A stretch of DNA of 64,000 nucleotides, taken from NCBI RefSeq assembly GCF_040564635.1, contig NZ_CP159837.1:809001-873000 (forward strand), given 5' to 3'. The notes under the pieces were generated by a model. The model did not search any database. It saw nothing but the letters and a program-made list of their open reading frames with translations, and had not been told where the DNA came from. The DNA comes from Planktothricoides raciborskii GIHE-MW2 (GTDB taxonomy: Bacteria; Cyanobacteriota; Cyanobacteriia; Cyanobacteriales; Laspinemataceae). Below are positions 52,690-61,506 of the stretch, piece after piece. Made by a program: the position numbers and the translations under genes. Numbering within the stretch: position 1 is the stretch's first letter; each line of letters opens with the position of its first letter.

Positions 52690-53062
52690 AATAACTCAGA
52701 AACCGGGTTTCTGTTGTGGATATCAAAGTTATCTTTGGCAGCTAAAAAAGAAGCCCGGTTTCTTAGTCCCCGCAGACAAACCACAGCCCAGAAACCGGGT
52801 TTCTGTTGTGGATATCAAGGTTATCTGTGGCAGCCAAAAAAGAAACCCGGTTTCTAAGTCCTCGCAGATAATTGGCAGCGGATATTGGCAGCGGATAGAT
52901 CGCGGATTGGCAGCGGATAGATCGCGGATAAAAGAATTATCTCATACAGAAAATAGTCACCCCATCCGCTGCCAACCACTATTCTCAAATAAAATAGTCA
53001 CCCCATCCGCTGCCAACCACTATTCTCAAATAAAATAGAAGAGTCCATCCGCTGCCAATTAT
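52690..53062. repeat. Tandem CCGGGTTTCTG units and inverted TTGGCAGCGGAT repeats
   Basis: Two related units of about 110 bp (AGAAACCGGGTTTCTGTTGT then GGATATCAA) occupy 52,690-52,860. Then TTGGCAGCGGAT occurs three times (52,870-52,920) and its complement ATCCGCTGCCAA three times (52,968-53,062), with a 42-bp exact direct duplication around AAAATAGTCACCCCATCCGC. They could fold into a large stem. No gene. Confidence 0.85.
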
Positions 53063-53169
53063 CTGTGGTGCGTTACGGCTGGAATTAAGGTTAATTGTTA
53101 CCCCCCAAAGTCAATCGCCAGCCTAACACACCCTACCAAACTACCAAACTAATTTTCCCCCCTCCGCCT

Positions 53170-53261
53170 TACTATTACGATGTAGTAAATCAAAATAACA
53201 ACCAACAAGAGAAAATCTTGACACCCCCTAAAAATCCTGCTATCGTACTATTACGATGTAG
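53170..53261 (+). promoter_or_regulatory. Promoter with two 16-bp operator-like repeats upstream of the HTH gene
   Basis: TTGACA (53,218-53,223) and TATCGT (53,241-53,246), 17 bp apart, make a good promoter. TACTATTACGATGTAG occurs twice exactly, at 53,170-53,185 and 53,246-53,261. The second copy covers the -10 edge and the expected start site, as an autorepressor site would. Confidence 0.7.
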
Positions 53262-53278
53262 AAAGAGAGGCCAAAAAA

Positions 53279-53803
53279 ATGAGTACCCCAACCAACAACC
53301 AAACCAGCACCCCAATCAGCACCCCAACCCATATCGGCACCACCGAAGCCGCCCACTACCTAGGCATTTCCACCGTCAGACTCCGCATTCTCCTCCAGCA
53401 AGGGCGGGTTAAGGGAGCCGAAAAGCAAGGCCGCAACTGGGTTATCCCCTTATTCAACGGAATGCCGGTCATCGAAGAACGGGGCAAAGGGCCCAAAGCC
53501 ACCTGGTATAAGCGCCGCCGGGAAGCGGAAACCTGCATCCTGGTGAACCGGCAAATTATTGGCAAAAACGCCAAAGAAGGTCAGAACGAGCCGCCGATTG
53601 TGGTTAAAGAAGGCAAAAACCAACATGAATGCCACGAATTAGAAATCAACGGCCCCTGCCGCATCGTGTACACCCCCCATGAAACAGGCCCATGCGGTGC
53701 TCGGCTGTGGATTGAAGCAGCGGCTAATGTACCATTAGTGAGAAAGATTTTTGCCACTTTTCAGCCGGTAAGTCAAGAACCAAAAGCGGTTTTTGAACTT
53801 TAG
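53279..53803 (+). CDS. Excisionase/MerR-like HTH protein, probably autoregulated
   Basis: 174 residues. After a Thr/Pro/Asn-rich start (1-18), residues 19-60 form an excisionase-type winged helix-turn-helix (IGTTEAAHYLGISTVRLRIL, then QQGRVKGAEKQGRNWVIPL). The C-terminal part carries several Cys and His (HECHELEINGPCRIVY, ETGPCGARLWIE), perhaps a metal site. Two identical 16-bp repeats at its promoter suggest it binds there. No phage or integrase genes are nearby, so it is more likely a free-standing regulator than a true excisionase. Confidence 0.75.
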   Translation: MSTPTNNQTSTPISTPTHIGTTEAAHYLGISTVRLRILLQQGRVKGAEKQGRNWVIPLFNGMPVIEERGKGPKATWYKRRREAETCILVNRQIIGKNAKEGQNEPPIVVKEGKNQHECHELEINGPCRIVYTPHETGPCGARLWIEAAANVPLVRKIFATFQPVSQEPKAVFEL

Positions 53804-53864
53804 TTTTTAGGCTTAGTTTTTAGGCTTAGTTTTTGGTCAATAACACCAGAAAAATACCCGATCG

Positions 53865-54485
53865 CTAATTGGCTGAAATTCTCGCCCACAGTGCCAGTCC
53901 CCCTCCGCGTCCTCTAGCCGCGATCGCCTGTTTTGTCAGCAAAAAATAAGCAAAAAAAGCTTGTTGATTAATTTTTCTTTGATAAAACTTTGCCTCGCTA
54001 TTTTTGCCATCTCTAATATATCCGTTATAAAGAGTAATGCCAAACATTTGCACTTTCATGCGGGTAAAATCAAAAGCTAAAAGGCTTTTTTTCGGGTAGA
54101 ATTTAGCCGGGCCATTGATGGTGAATTTAACCGAAGCAACTTGAATAATATTTTGAATGCTCCCTGGGGTAAAGTCTGGATCGTTGCCCATTTCTAATTT
54201 TTCCAGGGTTGTGGGAGAGTAACTCAGTTGAATATTGAGAAAAATTGGCAGATATTGTCCAGATTTTTTAACAGTTTGAGCGGTTTGTTTGCTGCTAACA
54301 AAGCAGAGTCGCCAATTACCGATTAATTGGCTAAAGTTAGCTTCAGGTTTATCTTTTTTTGCCGTAGACTCACTTTCTAATAGTGCAGTAATCAGGTCGG
54401 CACTTGGCGGTTTTTTTATGGTTCTATCGGTGACAGATTTAGCCGCTTGTTCTAGGATTTGGGTTGGTTCAATTAAGTTAGTCAT
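53865..54485 (-). CDS. PAP/fibrillin family protein (plastid lipid-associated type)
   Basis: 206 residues. Fibrillins are lipocalin-like proteins that bind thylakoid or plastoglobule lipids and protect photosystems. Visible: the helical N-terminus ending in LIGNWRLCFVSS (the conserved L-x-G-x-W motif), central beta-strands (VASVKFTINGPAKF, SLLAFDFTRMKVQMFG), and a C-terminal basic RGRGGGLALWAR. The gene stands between convergent and tandem neighbours with no clear operon. Assignment from motifs; moderate confidence. Confidence 0.7.
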   Translation of the reverse strand: MTNLIEPTQILEQAAKSVTDRTIKKPPSADLITALLESESTAKKDKPEANFSQLIGNWRLCFVSSKQTAQTVKKSGQYLPIFLNIQLSYSPTTLEKLEMGNDPDFTPGSIQNIIQVASVKFTINGPAKFYPKKSLLAFDFTRMKVQMFGITLYNGYIRDGKNSEAKFYQRKINQQAFFAYFLLTKQAIAARGRGGGLALWARISAN

Positions 54486-54529
54486 TTTGACAGATTATGA
54501 ATATTTTTTGAAAAATGAACGAGCTATCC

Positions 54530-55576
54530 TTAATTGCTGATTAAGGCATCTAATAATAAATCAGCGCCAAAGCGCACTACATCACTGCAAGGTAAGCCGG
54601 TTTCCGCTTGAATTTGAGCGATCGCATCTTGGGCAGCAGTTTCATCTAAATGCCCGGTATTTAAAGCGATCGCCGCCACCCGCGAACGCTCCATTGTCCC
54701 GGCAGCATTTGCCACCATTTCATACAATTTAATCACTTCTGGTAACGGTGGAATCTTCACATCAGGACAATGCTTGATCGCCGTTTGCCCCACCTTGTGA
54801 ACTAACAGCAAATGAGTGGGTTGACTGCCCCGCAACAAGGGCAAAGTTGCCGTAGAACCGGGATGAAATAGCGATCCTTGACCCTCAATAAACAGAATTT
54901 CCTGGTCAGGGCCAAACTGCATCACCATTTTTTCGATCGCCCCAGCAGCAAAATCCACCCGCACCGCATCCAAAGGCACCCCATCTCCGGCAATCATTAA
55001 TCCGGCTTGACCTGTCGCTAAGAATTTCGCCCGGATACCTCGACGTAAAGCACAGCGTTCTAACTCAATACTGGCGGACATTTTGCCAATCGCCATATCT
55101 GTCCCCACCGCCAACACCCGACGACAAGACAGCGATCGGGCTTTACCTCCACCCACTCCGAGTCCGGGGGGTTCCTGACGCACGTCCCAAATCCACTGAC
55201 CTTCCCGCAGCATTTGCCGCAATGCCGGTTTTTGGCCAAAAAAAGTATGTAAGCCATTCACCAAAGAAAGTCCAGAGGCGATCGCTGCCTCAATTTCTTG
55301 CACCCAATCATCGGGCAAAGCGCCCCCAGATGGGGCAATCCCAATCGCCAAAACATTCGGCTGATAAACTAACGCCTCACCCACCGATGCCACAATCGGC
55401 ACATCCTGGGCAACTCCTGTCAGTTCAAACAAATTTTTTCCCGCACAATCGCGATCGATCGCCGCCACAATTTGCGCTTGACTATAACGCAGTAGGGTTA
55501 AACCTGTTTTCCCTGTCTGCCCCAAAATGCCGCCATGCAGCAGAATCGCCACCCGATGACTACTGGTTAAAAACAT
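54530..55576 (-). CDS. DUF1611 protein, DgcN-like (D-glutamate N-acetyltransferase type)
   Basis: 348 residues from the ATG at 55576, two bases after the epimerase stop, with AGGAG upstream, so the pair is cotranscribed. N-terminal Rossmann-like part (IGIAPSGGALPDDW, SLVNGLHTFFG) and C-terminal P-loop-like part (VLAVGTDMAIGKMSASIELE, FIEGQGSLFHPG). DUF1611 proteins paired with dipeptide-epimerase homologues have been reported as DgcN/DgcA in D-glutamate use by marine bacteria; transfer of that role to this cyanobacterium is inference. Confidence 0.8.
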   Translation of the reverse strand: MFLTSSHRVAILLHGGILGQTGKTGLTLLRYSQAQIVAAIDRDCAGKNLFELTGVAQDVPIVASVGEALVYQPNVLAIGIAPSGGALPDDWVQEIEAAIASGLSLVNGLHTFFGQKPALRQMLREGQWIWDVRQEPPGLGVGGGKARSLSCRRVLAVGTDMAIGKMSASIELERCALRRGIRAKFLATGQAGLMIAGDGVPLDAVRVDFAAGAIEKMVMQFGPDQEILFIEGQGSLFHPGSTATLPLLRGSQPTHLLLVHKVGQTAIKHCPDVKIPPLPEVIKLYEMVANAAGTMERSRVAAIALNTGHLDETAAQDAIAQIQAETGLPCSDVVRFGADLLLDALISN

Positions 55577-55578
55577 CT

Positions 55579-56616
55579 CTATTTCACTCCTAAACCTGGT
55601 AAATAATTCGGCATCAAACACCCATTATCCATAATCGCGCCGGTAAAAGGATCGTCCGTTAAATTCATATGACTATCCAAATCTAGATAATCCGCCAAAG
55701 GGGACAGATGCGCCATAGCCGTATTCGCCAATATACTATCAGAATAACAACCAAACATCACCTTTAACTTACAAGCTTTTGCCGTATAAATTGCTCGCAT
55801 AGCTTCCGTTAAGCCTCCACATTTCATTAACTTAATATTCACCCCATGCACCCGGTCAGCCAACTTGGGAATATCCACACTGGTAAAACAGCTTTCATCC
55901 ACAAAAATCGGTAAAGGGGCTTGTTCATAAAGTTCTAATAATTGCTTTCTCTCTTTCACCGGCAGCGGTTGTTCCACATATTCCACCCCATGAGTGGCTA
56001 ACCACGCACACATTTTTTTCGCATCTTTCAGATTCCAACCGGCATTGGCATCAACACTAATTTTCGTCCCTTCTGGGGCGGATTCCAACACTGCCATAAA
56101 CATCGCTTGATCCGCAGCAATTCCTGCCGGAGAACCCAGTTTAATTTTTATCGCTTTTACCGGAGTAACATTCAGCCAATCTCGCAATCTTTCTTTTGCC
56201 CCTGCGGGGGAATTAATCCCAATAGTGACAGAAGTAGGAACAATATTTGCCAGTTGTAATCCCCACAATTTCCACAAAGGCATTCCGACTTTTTTGCCTA
56301 ACCAATCATGTAAAGCCACATCAATGGCTGCTTTCGCCGCTGAAGGCATTTTCATGGTCTTGATAATTCTTTCTATTCTTTGGCGATCGCAGGGATCAAG
56401 ACTATCAGCAATCATTGACATTCGTTGCAAACCATCGACGATATCCGCCGTTGTTTGCTGCATTTCTCCAATAGAAAAAGGAGTCGCCTCTCCCCAGCCT
56501 GAAATTCCATCTTGTTCGATTTTCACCAAAACATTTTGACTCTCAGCCGTCGTGCCCCGACTAATCGTCAAAGCAAAGCGTTTATGCACCGTAAAAGTTT
56601 CGATGGAAAGTTTCAT
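55579..56616 (-). CDS. Enolase-superfamily dipeptide epimerase (L-Ala-D/L-Glu epimerase or DgcA type)
   Basis: 345 residues from the ATG at 56616. Muconate-lactonising-like barrel with all catalytic residues: KxK in IKIKLGSP, metal ligands Asp in SVDANAGW, Glu in VEQPLP, Asp in FVDESC, and the second Lys in NIKLMKCGG; capping loop near GWGEATPFS. Members epimerise L-Ala-D-Glu from peptidoglycan or racemise N-acetyl-glutamate. The coupled DUF1611 gene favours the second role. Confidence 0.88.
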   Translation of the reverse strand: MKLSIETFTVHKRFALTISRGTTAESQNVLVKIEQDGISGWGEATPFSIGEMQQTTADIVDGLQRMSMIADSLDPCDRQRIERIIKTMKMPSAAKAAIDVALHDWLGKKVGMPLWKLWGLQLANIVPTSVTIGINSPAGAKERLRDWLNVTPVKAIKIKLGSPAGIAADQAMFMAVLESAPEGTKISVDANAGWNLKDAKKMCAWLATHGVEYVEQPLPVKERKQLLELYEQAPLPIFVDESCFTSVDIPKLADRVHGVNIKLMKCGGLTEAMRAIYTAKACKLKVMFGCYSDSILANTAMAHLSPLADYLDLDSHMNLTDDPFTGAIMDNGCLMPNYLPGLGVK

Positions 56617-56834
56617 AATTTGAATCAATTTGAAATACAATAATCATATCGGGCATCAGATCGGGTTTTAATCGCTGATGTAGGGTGGGCATTCCCCACC
56701 CATTCCCTATATACAGGTTTTAAATATAGAGAATAGAGAAAGGGTCAGTCTTTTGTAAATCAGTCCCTAGCAAATTTGCATAAAACCGATTATCTTTAAA
56801 CTAACCTAAGTTTAAATCTCCATTAACCGCCAGT

Positions 56835-57728
56835 ATGATTGCCCTTTTATCTTCTGTCATTCCCGTAGCCTTGATTGTCCTGATGGGGTTTTATGCCGGT
56901 AAAACCCTAGAATTAGATCAGCCGACTCTCTCTCGTGTAGTCCTCTATGTTCTTTCTCCCGCTTTAATTGTGGATAGCTTATATCGTACCACAATGAATA
57001 CCGAAAATATGCTGGGCATTTTTGCGGGATTTATCCTCACTTATCTGTTATTATGTTTGTTGGTATGGGTAGTGGGAAAACAATTTAGCTTATCACCAGC
57101 CACCCAAAAAAGTTTACTAGCTACCACCTCTTTTCCCAATACCGGAAATCTGGGTTTGCCGGTCAATTTATTTGCCTTTGGGGAAGCAGGTTTAGAACGG
57201 GCGATCGTCTATCTTATCGCCTCTAGTCTTGTCACTTTTAGCACCGGCCCAGCTTTTTTGAAAGGGGGAAGTTTTTGGTCTGGATTGCGGTTTACCCTGA
57301 AACTGCCGCTAATTTGGGCGATGGTTTTTGGCGTATTGTTGCGGTTATTTGGTAGTGAATTACCGTTTAAATTAGATCAGGGTTTACATCTGGTAGCCCA
57401 AGCCGCAGTGCCGATCGCCTTATTACTATTAGGAATGCAAATTGCCAATAGTACCTGGCAATTTTCCCCCTATGAAGGGGCGGCAAGTTTTATGCGTTTA
57501 GTGGTGGGTTCAGTGGTGGCATACTTATCAGGCAAACTCTTAGGATTAACCGGCTTAGATTTGCAAGTTTTGGTCTTACAAAGTTCAATGCCAGCGGCAG
57601 TTAATTCCTTTTTAATGGTAAACGAATTTGGCGGCGATGCCCCCAGAACTGCTAGAGTAGTGGTGGCTTCTACTTTATTGGGATTTGTCACCTTGCCCGT
57701 GGTAATTTGGGCGATCGCTGACTTATAG
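56835..57728 (+). CDS. AEC family transporter (auxin efflux carrier type)
   Basis: 297 residues, about 10 membrane helices in two five-helix halves. Conserved TTSFPNTGNLGLPVNLFAFG (helix 4 region) and the C-terminal LQSSMPAAVNSFLMVNEFGG crossover match the family. It moves small organic anions or similar across the plasma membrane; the substrate is unknown. Divergent from the epimerase pair, with a shared 220-bp spacer. Confidence 0.9.
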   Translation: MIALLSSVIPVALIVLMGFYAGKTLELDQPTLSRVVLYVLSPALIVDSLYRTTMNTENMLGIFAGFILTYLLLCLLVWVVGKQFSLSPATQKSLLATTSFPNTGNLGLPVNLFAFGEAGLERAIVYLIASSLVTFSTGPAFLKGGSFWSGLRFTLKLPLIWAMVFGVLLRLFGSELPFKLDQGLHLVAQAAVPIALLLLGMQIANSTWQFSPYEGAASFMRLVVGSVVAYLSGKLLGLTGLDLQVLVLQSSMPAAVNSFLMVNEFGGDAPRTARVVVASTLLGFVTLPVVIWAIADL

Positions 57729-57979
57729 CGCTTCGCGCTGGGAGGGAATAGGTAATAGGGAACAGGGAACAAGAAAAACGTCAACGGCGTTTTGAGAATT
57801 AAACTGTAATAGCAGAGGAAAATGTACAATTACATAACATTAGACTCCTGGCAAAATACCGATATCGCTCCCCCCAACCCCCCTTAAAAAGGGTGGTTTT
57901 TAGAATAAAAGCAATAATTTTATTATATTATCATATAACCTTATACAACCAATAAATTATCTACTAAAATCTAAGCAAT

Positions 57980-59245
57980 ATGAATTTTGCTCCCGCATTT
58001 CCAAAAGAAAAAATTAATCAGATTCTCTGTATTGTCTTATTATTCAGTTCCACCCTATTTCCTTTACGGATTTTACCAGGAAATACCCGGATTGATAGTC
58101 TGCTGATTCCCATCGCCGCTTGCTTATTAATTTTTCAGAATTTAACCCACTGGCAAACGGTCTGGAAAACCAATAGAAAAATATTATTAACTTTGACCTT
58201 ATTTTATGGCTGGATTTGGGTTTGTGCGGCGTTTAGTCTTTATGTAAAAACGGCGATTAAATATAATATCATGTATTCGATTGATATTTTAATATTTTTA
58301 GCATTTTTGCTAATGACTGTCGCTCATAACCTGACCAACATATATCACAAATATCATAGAATTATTTTTAATTTTTTAGCTTTGCTGGGATTTATCGGAT
58401 TGGTCGAATATTTTTTTCCAGAGAACTGGTTTTTTGAAGTATTCGGAGCCTATAACTATCTGGGTCACTATCCCCAAGTCAGTTCATTAATGCAAAATCC
58501 CAATCAGTTTGGCACAGTTATGGCGATTGGGTTGGGTCTGGGGATGATTTTAAAAAAAGCACGAGTAATCCAGGATTATGAGTTTTATCCAGGAATGTTT
58601 TGCTTATTTATGTCCCTGGCTTTAGCCGCGAGTCGGAATGCCTGGATTGTGTTTGTTTTATTGATGGTATTGGGATTAATTTATCGGCTACTAACCCTGA
58701 AGGAAGCAATTATTTATAGTGCAATTTTTATCTTTACCTTACTATTTTTTCCGATTCCCACCTACCGCTTGGGACTCAAAGGTAGTGAGATTTTCCCCTT
58801 GATTGATTGGTTGACCCAGACTCAGGCAGAACCCAGGGGTTCAATTCCCGATCCTCAAAGTACCGCCATGTCCAGATTTCTCCTGTGGAAAACCGCGATC
58901 GCGCAAATTATTCAGCATCCGATTACGGGCATTGGCATTGGGGTTTTTGCCGAACATATTAGCCCACAAGTGATGGGACGGGTGGGATTACACGCCCATA
59001 ATATTTTTCTAAATATCGGCGCCGAAACCGGCATTCCTGGATTGTTGATTTTTTTAGGTTTGTTAGGCCAAATTATGCTTCAAGCCACTCTGAAAAATGG
59101 GCCGGTGATTATTTTTGTAATTCTCTTATTAGTGTCACAATTACCCGACTTTTTTATCGCCGATTTCACCTTTATGATAGTGGCGCTATATTTCTTGGCG
59201 ATCGCCTGTCAGCAGGGGAGCGAGGGTGTAGGGTGTAGGGTGTAG
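57980..59245 (+). CDS. O-antigen ligase-like (Wzy/WaaL) membrane protein
   Basis: 421 residues, about 11 membrane helices. The large periplasmic loop and the following HAHNIFLNIGAETGIPG motif (with RVGLHAHN) are the signature of O-antigen ligase/polymerase proteins, which join polysaccharide units on lipid carriers. Also MQNPNQFGTVMAIGLG and an AASRNAWIVF segment. The last residues (GVGCRV) and the stop are read from the GTGTAGG array. No glycosyltransferase genes are adjacent, so this is an isolated polysaccharide gene. Confidence 0.85.
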   Translation: MNFAPAFPKEKINQILCIVLLFSSTLFPLRILPGNTRIDSLLIPIAACLLIFQNLTHWQTVWKTNRKILLTLTLFYGWIWVCAAFSLYVKTAIKYNIMYSIDILIFLAFLLMTVAHNLTNIYHKYHRIIFNFLALLGFIGLVEYFFPENWFFEVFGAYNYLGHYPQVSSLMQNPNQFGTVMAIGLGLGMILKKARVIQDYEFYPGMFCLFMSLALAASRNAWIVFVLLMVLGLIYRLLTLKEAIIYSAIFIFTLLFFPIPTYRLGLKGSEIFPLIDWLTQTQAEPRGSIPDPQSTAMSRFLLWKTAIAQIIQHPITGIGIGVFAEHISPQVMGRVGLHAHNIFLNIGAETGIPGLLIFLGLLGQIMLQATLKNGPVIIFVILLLVSQLPDFFIADFTFMIVALYFLAIACQQGSEGVGCRV

Positions 59246-59446
59246 GGTGTAGGGGTTTGAGGGGGTGTAGGGTGTAGGGTGTAGGGTGTAGGGGTTTGAG
59301 GATGCATAGGATGCATAGGATGCATAGGATGCATAGGATGCATAGGATGCATAGGAAAATTCTCTCTTTTCTTTTCTCTATTCTCTTTTCTCTATTCTCT
59401 TTTCTCTCTTCCCCCCACACCGATGGCGGCCGATGGCGGCCCCCCA
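59219..59446. repeat. Composite low-complexity block, copy 1
   Basis: Order: (GTGTAGG)n, then GGGGTTTGAG, (AGGATGCAT)6-7 at about 59,299-59,355, then a CTCTTTTCTCTATT pyrimidine tract, CTTCCCCCCACACCGATGGC and GGCCGATGGCGGC. The same order appears reversed at 62,982-63,200. It overlaps the 3' end of the O-antigen-ligase-like gene. Confidence 0.92.
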
Positions 59447-59449
59447 ATT

Positions 59450-59479
59450 AAAAACCCCCAGCGATCGCCGGGGGTTTTT
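59450..59479. terminator. Bidirectional terminator with a HIP1 site in its loop
   Basis: AAAAACCCCC and GGGGGTTTTT pair around AGCGATCGCC. It follows the small-protein cluster on the minus strand and the O-antigen-ligase-like gene on the plus strand. Confidence 0.85.
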
Positions 59480-59540
59480 AACTTTGACATTATTTTATAA
59501 TAACTGCCAGATTGATCGTCAATTAAACTGGATTAAATGA

Positions 59541-59753
59541 CTAACTCATCGAGGCACCAGAGCGATCGTAGCTCGTCCGCACATCTGAGCGGATTTGGCC
59601 TTGAATGGTGGTGCAACCGTCGTCCGTGGTATCAAGACCCACTTCTTCATTAGTGCGAGCCAACATTGCTTGTTGACGATTTTTAGCCGTGTGATGGTGA
59701 CGCATCATTAAATCGCGGGCTTGATCTTCAGTAGACATAGAACGTTTCTCCAA
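59541..59753 (-). CDS. Small tandem-paralogue protein, member 1
   Basis: 70 residues. Shares with its three neighbours a helical N-terminal DQARDLMMRHHHTAKNRQQA, then ARTNEEVGLD, and a C-terminal RTSYDRSGASMS. It is the most divergent member, with a TTDDGCTT insert. No known domain. Polar, no signal peptide. Function unknown; the repeated promoter-like leaders suggest a multicopy regulated family. Confidence 0.75.
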   Translation of the reverse strand: MEKRSMSTEDQARDLMMRHHHTAKNRQQAMLARTNEEVGLDTTDDGCTTIQGQIRSDVRTSYDRSGASMS

Positions 59754-59804
59754 AAAATGTATTGATAATGTTGCTTAATTGACGGCTGTAATCAAGGATA
59801 ATTG

Positions 59805-59999
59805 TTAGCTCATGGTCGAGCCAGAACGGTCATAACTGCTGCGGAAATCCGATCGCACTTTGCCTTGAATTTTGGTGCAATAGTCAGCGGCATCGATTCC
59901 CACTTCTTCAGCGCTACGGGTCAACATAGATTGTTGACGATTTTTGACCATTAAAGAATGACGCATCATTAAAGCGCGGGCTTGATCTTGAGCAGACAT
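59805..59999 (-). CDS. Small tandem-paralogue protein, member 2
   Basis: 64 residues: DQARALMMRHSLMVKNRQQS, TRSAEEVGIDAADYC, then IQGKVRSDFRSSYDRSGSTM. Very close to member 4 (60,326). A GGA-type ribosome site and a similar 60-80-base AT-rich leader precede it. One cysteine (DYC) is shared with member 4. Function unknown. Confidence 0.78.
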   Translation of the reverse strand: MSAQDQARALMMRHSLMVKNRQQSMLTRSAEEVGIDAADYCTKIQGKVRSDFRSSYDRSGSTMS

Positions 60000-60091
60000 A
60001 GAATTATCCTCCAGGAAATTTATTATTGTTTTTCTTCAACTCAAAAACTTAAAGTAAGGTCATCGCGGGGCTAAATTTTGCGAAAACCCGA

Positions 60092-60235
60092 TTACATTTT
60101 GCCTTGAATCTTGCTGTTATCAGGGGCATTCAGACCCACTTCTTCGGCACTACGAGCTAACATAGCTTGCTGACGATTTTTGGCTAAATGAGAGTGACGC
60201 ATCATTAAAGCGCGGGCTTGATCTTGTGTAGACAT
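60092..60235 (-). CDS. Small tandem-paralogue protein, member 3 (C-terminally truncated by a nonsense codon)
   Basis: 47 residues. The frame starts MSTQDQARALMMRHSHLAK and runs to NSKIQGKM, where a TAA (60,094-60,092) replaces the Arg codon of the siblings' RSDFR. The DNA beyond still reads SGFR in the sibling alignment, so the C-terminal third was recently lost. GGAG precedes the ATG. Either a decaying copy or a shortened functional variant. Confidence 0.65.
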   Translation of the reverse strand: MSTQDQARALMMRHSHLAKNRQQAMLARSAEEVGLNAPDNSKIQGKM

Positions 60236-60325
60236 CGAATTAATCTCCAGAAAATTTATTATCGTTTTTGTTCAACTGAAATAGCGGTCAGATGGAATTA
60301 AGATGGATTAAGATGGGATGAATCC

Positions 60326-60520
60326 CTAGCTCATGGTGGATCCAGAGCGATCATAGCTAACGCGGAAATCCGATCGCATTTTGCCTTGAATCTTGCTGCA
60401 ATAGTCGCCGACATCAACACCGACTTCTTCAGCGCTGCGGGTCAACATGGACTGCTGGCGATTCTTGACCATTTGCGAGTGACGCATCATTAAAGCGCGG
60501 GCTTGATCTTGAGTAGACAT
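60326..60520 (-). CDS. Small tandem-paralogue protein, member 4
   Basis: 64 residues: DQARALMMRHSQMVKNRQQS, TRSAEEVGVDVGDYC, then KMRSDFRVSYDRSGSTMS. It is first in transcription order, with a strong GGAGG 8 bases before the ATG and an AT-rich region upstream likely to hold the main promoter. Function unknown. No membrane segment. Confidence 0.78.
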   Translation of the reverse strand: MSTQDQARALMMRHSQMVKNRQQSMLTRSAEEVGVDVGDYCSKIQGKMRSDFRVSYDRSGSTMS

Positions 60521-61002
60521 TCTAATTGCCTCCTACTTCCTGAGTGGTGCTCAGTGGGTTGTTTGTCTTGACTCTTTTACTATAAACCATAATTCTGTAT
60601 TAAAAAATACTATTTTTGTTTTTGTAATAAAACTTAACATTTGACCATAAAATGACTCAAATTCTTGAATGGCAAGTGTTTTGAGTTTTTTCTGCCCCCA
60701 AAATATAAGAAAATATCAGAAAACCCTGACAATTTTTTTTCGGGAAAAAATCCCTTGATTCCGTAGCGGTACAGAGAGTTTTAGCCAAAAATATGCAAAT
60801 TAAATGAATTTAAAATTTATTTTGCGCCGCTACTGCTCAAAAATTGGCTCAAAAAGCTGTGGCGCGATCGCCTCTGGTCAACCCAGAAGATGCTAGAAAA
60901 GAACCGGGGATGGTGGGATGGGGGGTTAATTCCCGCCAGTGAGTCCCATGATTCTCCGGCTTGAAATTAACTGCGAAAATTAACTGCAAACGATATTGTC
61001 TT
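60521..61002. other. Spacer between the small-protein cluster and the pentapeptide gene
   Basis: AT-rich from 60,580 to 60,820, with no repeats of the common families and no gene. The minus-strand cluster promoter should be near 60,560-60,620. Confidence 0.4.
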
Positions 61003-61503
61003 ATGGGTTTTCGGCAACTGGCAACCGGGCTACTGATTTTACTGACGCTGTTTTGCCCTTTACCAGCTTGGGCACAAGCCACCAAATACTATCCGCCGCC
61101 TGCGTCCTACTCCCACTCCGTGCAAACCGGCAAGGACTTTTCTGGGCAAAATCTGCGATCGGCGGAGTTTGCTAATTCTAGCTTACAACGGACGAATTTT
61201 AGCCAAGTCCAAGCAGAAGGGGCGATTTTCAGTGGTTCCGTAATGACTGAAGCCTCTTTATCTAGCGGTGATTTTACCAATGCCATGCTGGATTTAACGG
61301 ATTTTACCGGGTCGGATTTTCGTGATGCGGTGTTTGTGGAGGCGATTTTCCTCGGTTCTACTTTCGATCGCGTGGATATCACTGGGGCTGATTTCACCGA
61401 TGCGCTTTTAGATGGGGCACAGGTAAAACAACTCTGTGCGATCGCCACTGGGGTAAATTCTAAGACGGGTGTAAAAACCCGCGATTCTTTATTTTGTCCT
61501 TAA
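61003..61503 (+). CDS. Pentapeptide-repeat protein with signal peptide
   Basis: 166 residues from the ATG at 61003. The signal peptide (LLILLTLFCPLPAWAQA) directs it to the periplasm or thylakoid lumen. From about residue 55 it has A(D/N)Lxx-type pentapeptides (FSGQNLRSAEFANSSLQRTN, FTGSDFRDAVF, ITGADFTDALLDGA), which build a right-handed quadrilateral helix. Lumenal proteins of this type are common in cyanobacteria and unassigned. Two cysteines near the end (QLCAIA, SLFCP) may form a disulfide. purK starts three bases after its stop codon, so they are probably cotranscribed. Confidence 0.88.
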   Translation: MGFRQLATGLLILLTLFCPLPAWAQATKYYPPPASYSHSVQTGKDFSGQNLRSAEFANSSLQRTNFSQVQAEGAIFSGSVMTEASLSSGDFTNAMLDLTDFTGSDFRDAVFVEAIFLGSTFDRVDITGADFTDALLDGAQVKQLCAIATGVNSKTGVKTRDSLFCP

Positions 61504-61506
61504 GTT

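Noticed and set aside
52690-53062. Possible CRISPR or integron site in the TTGGCAGCGGAT repeats
   Set aside because: The repeats are few, unevenly spaced and of both orientations, with no unique spacers or integrase.
53279-53803. Prophage excisionase
   Set aside because: The HTH fits, but no integrase, attachment site or phage genes are near, so an ordinary regulator is more likely.
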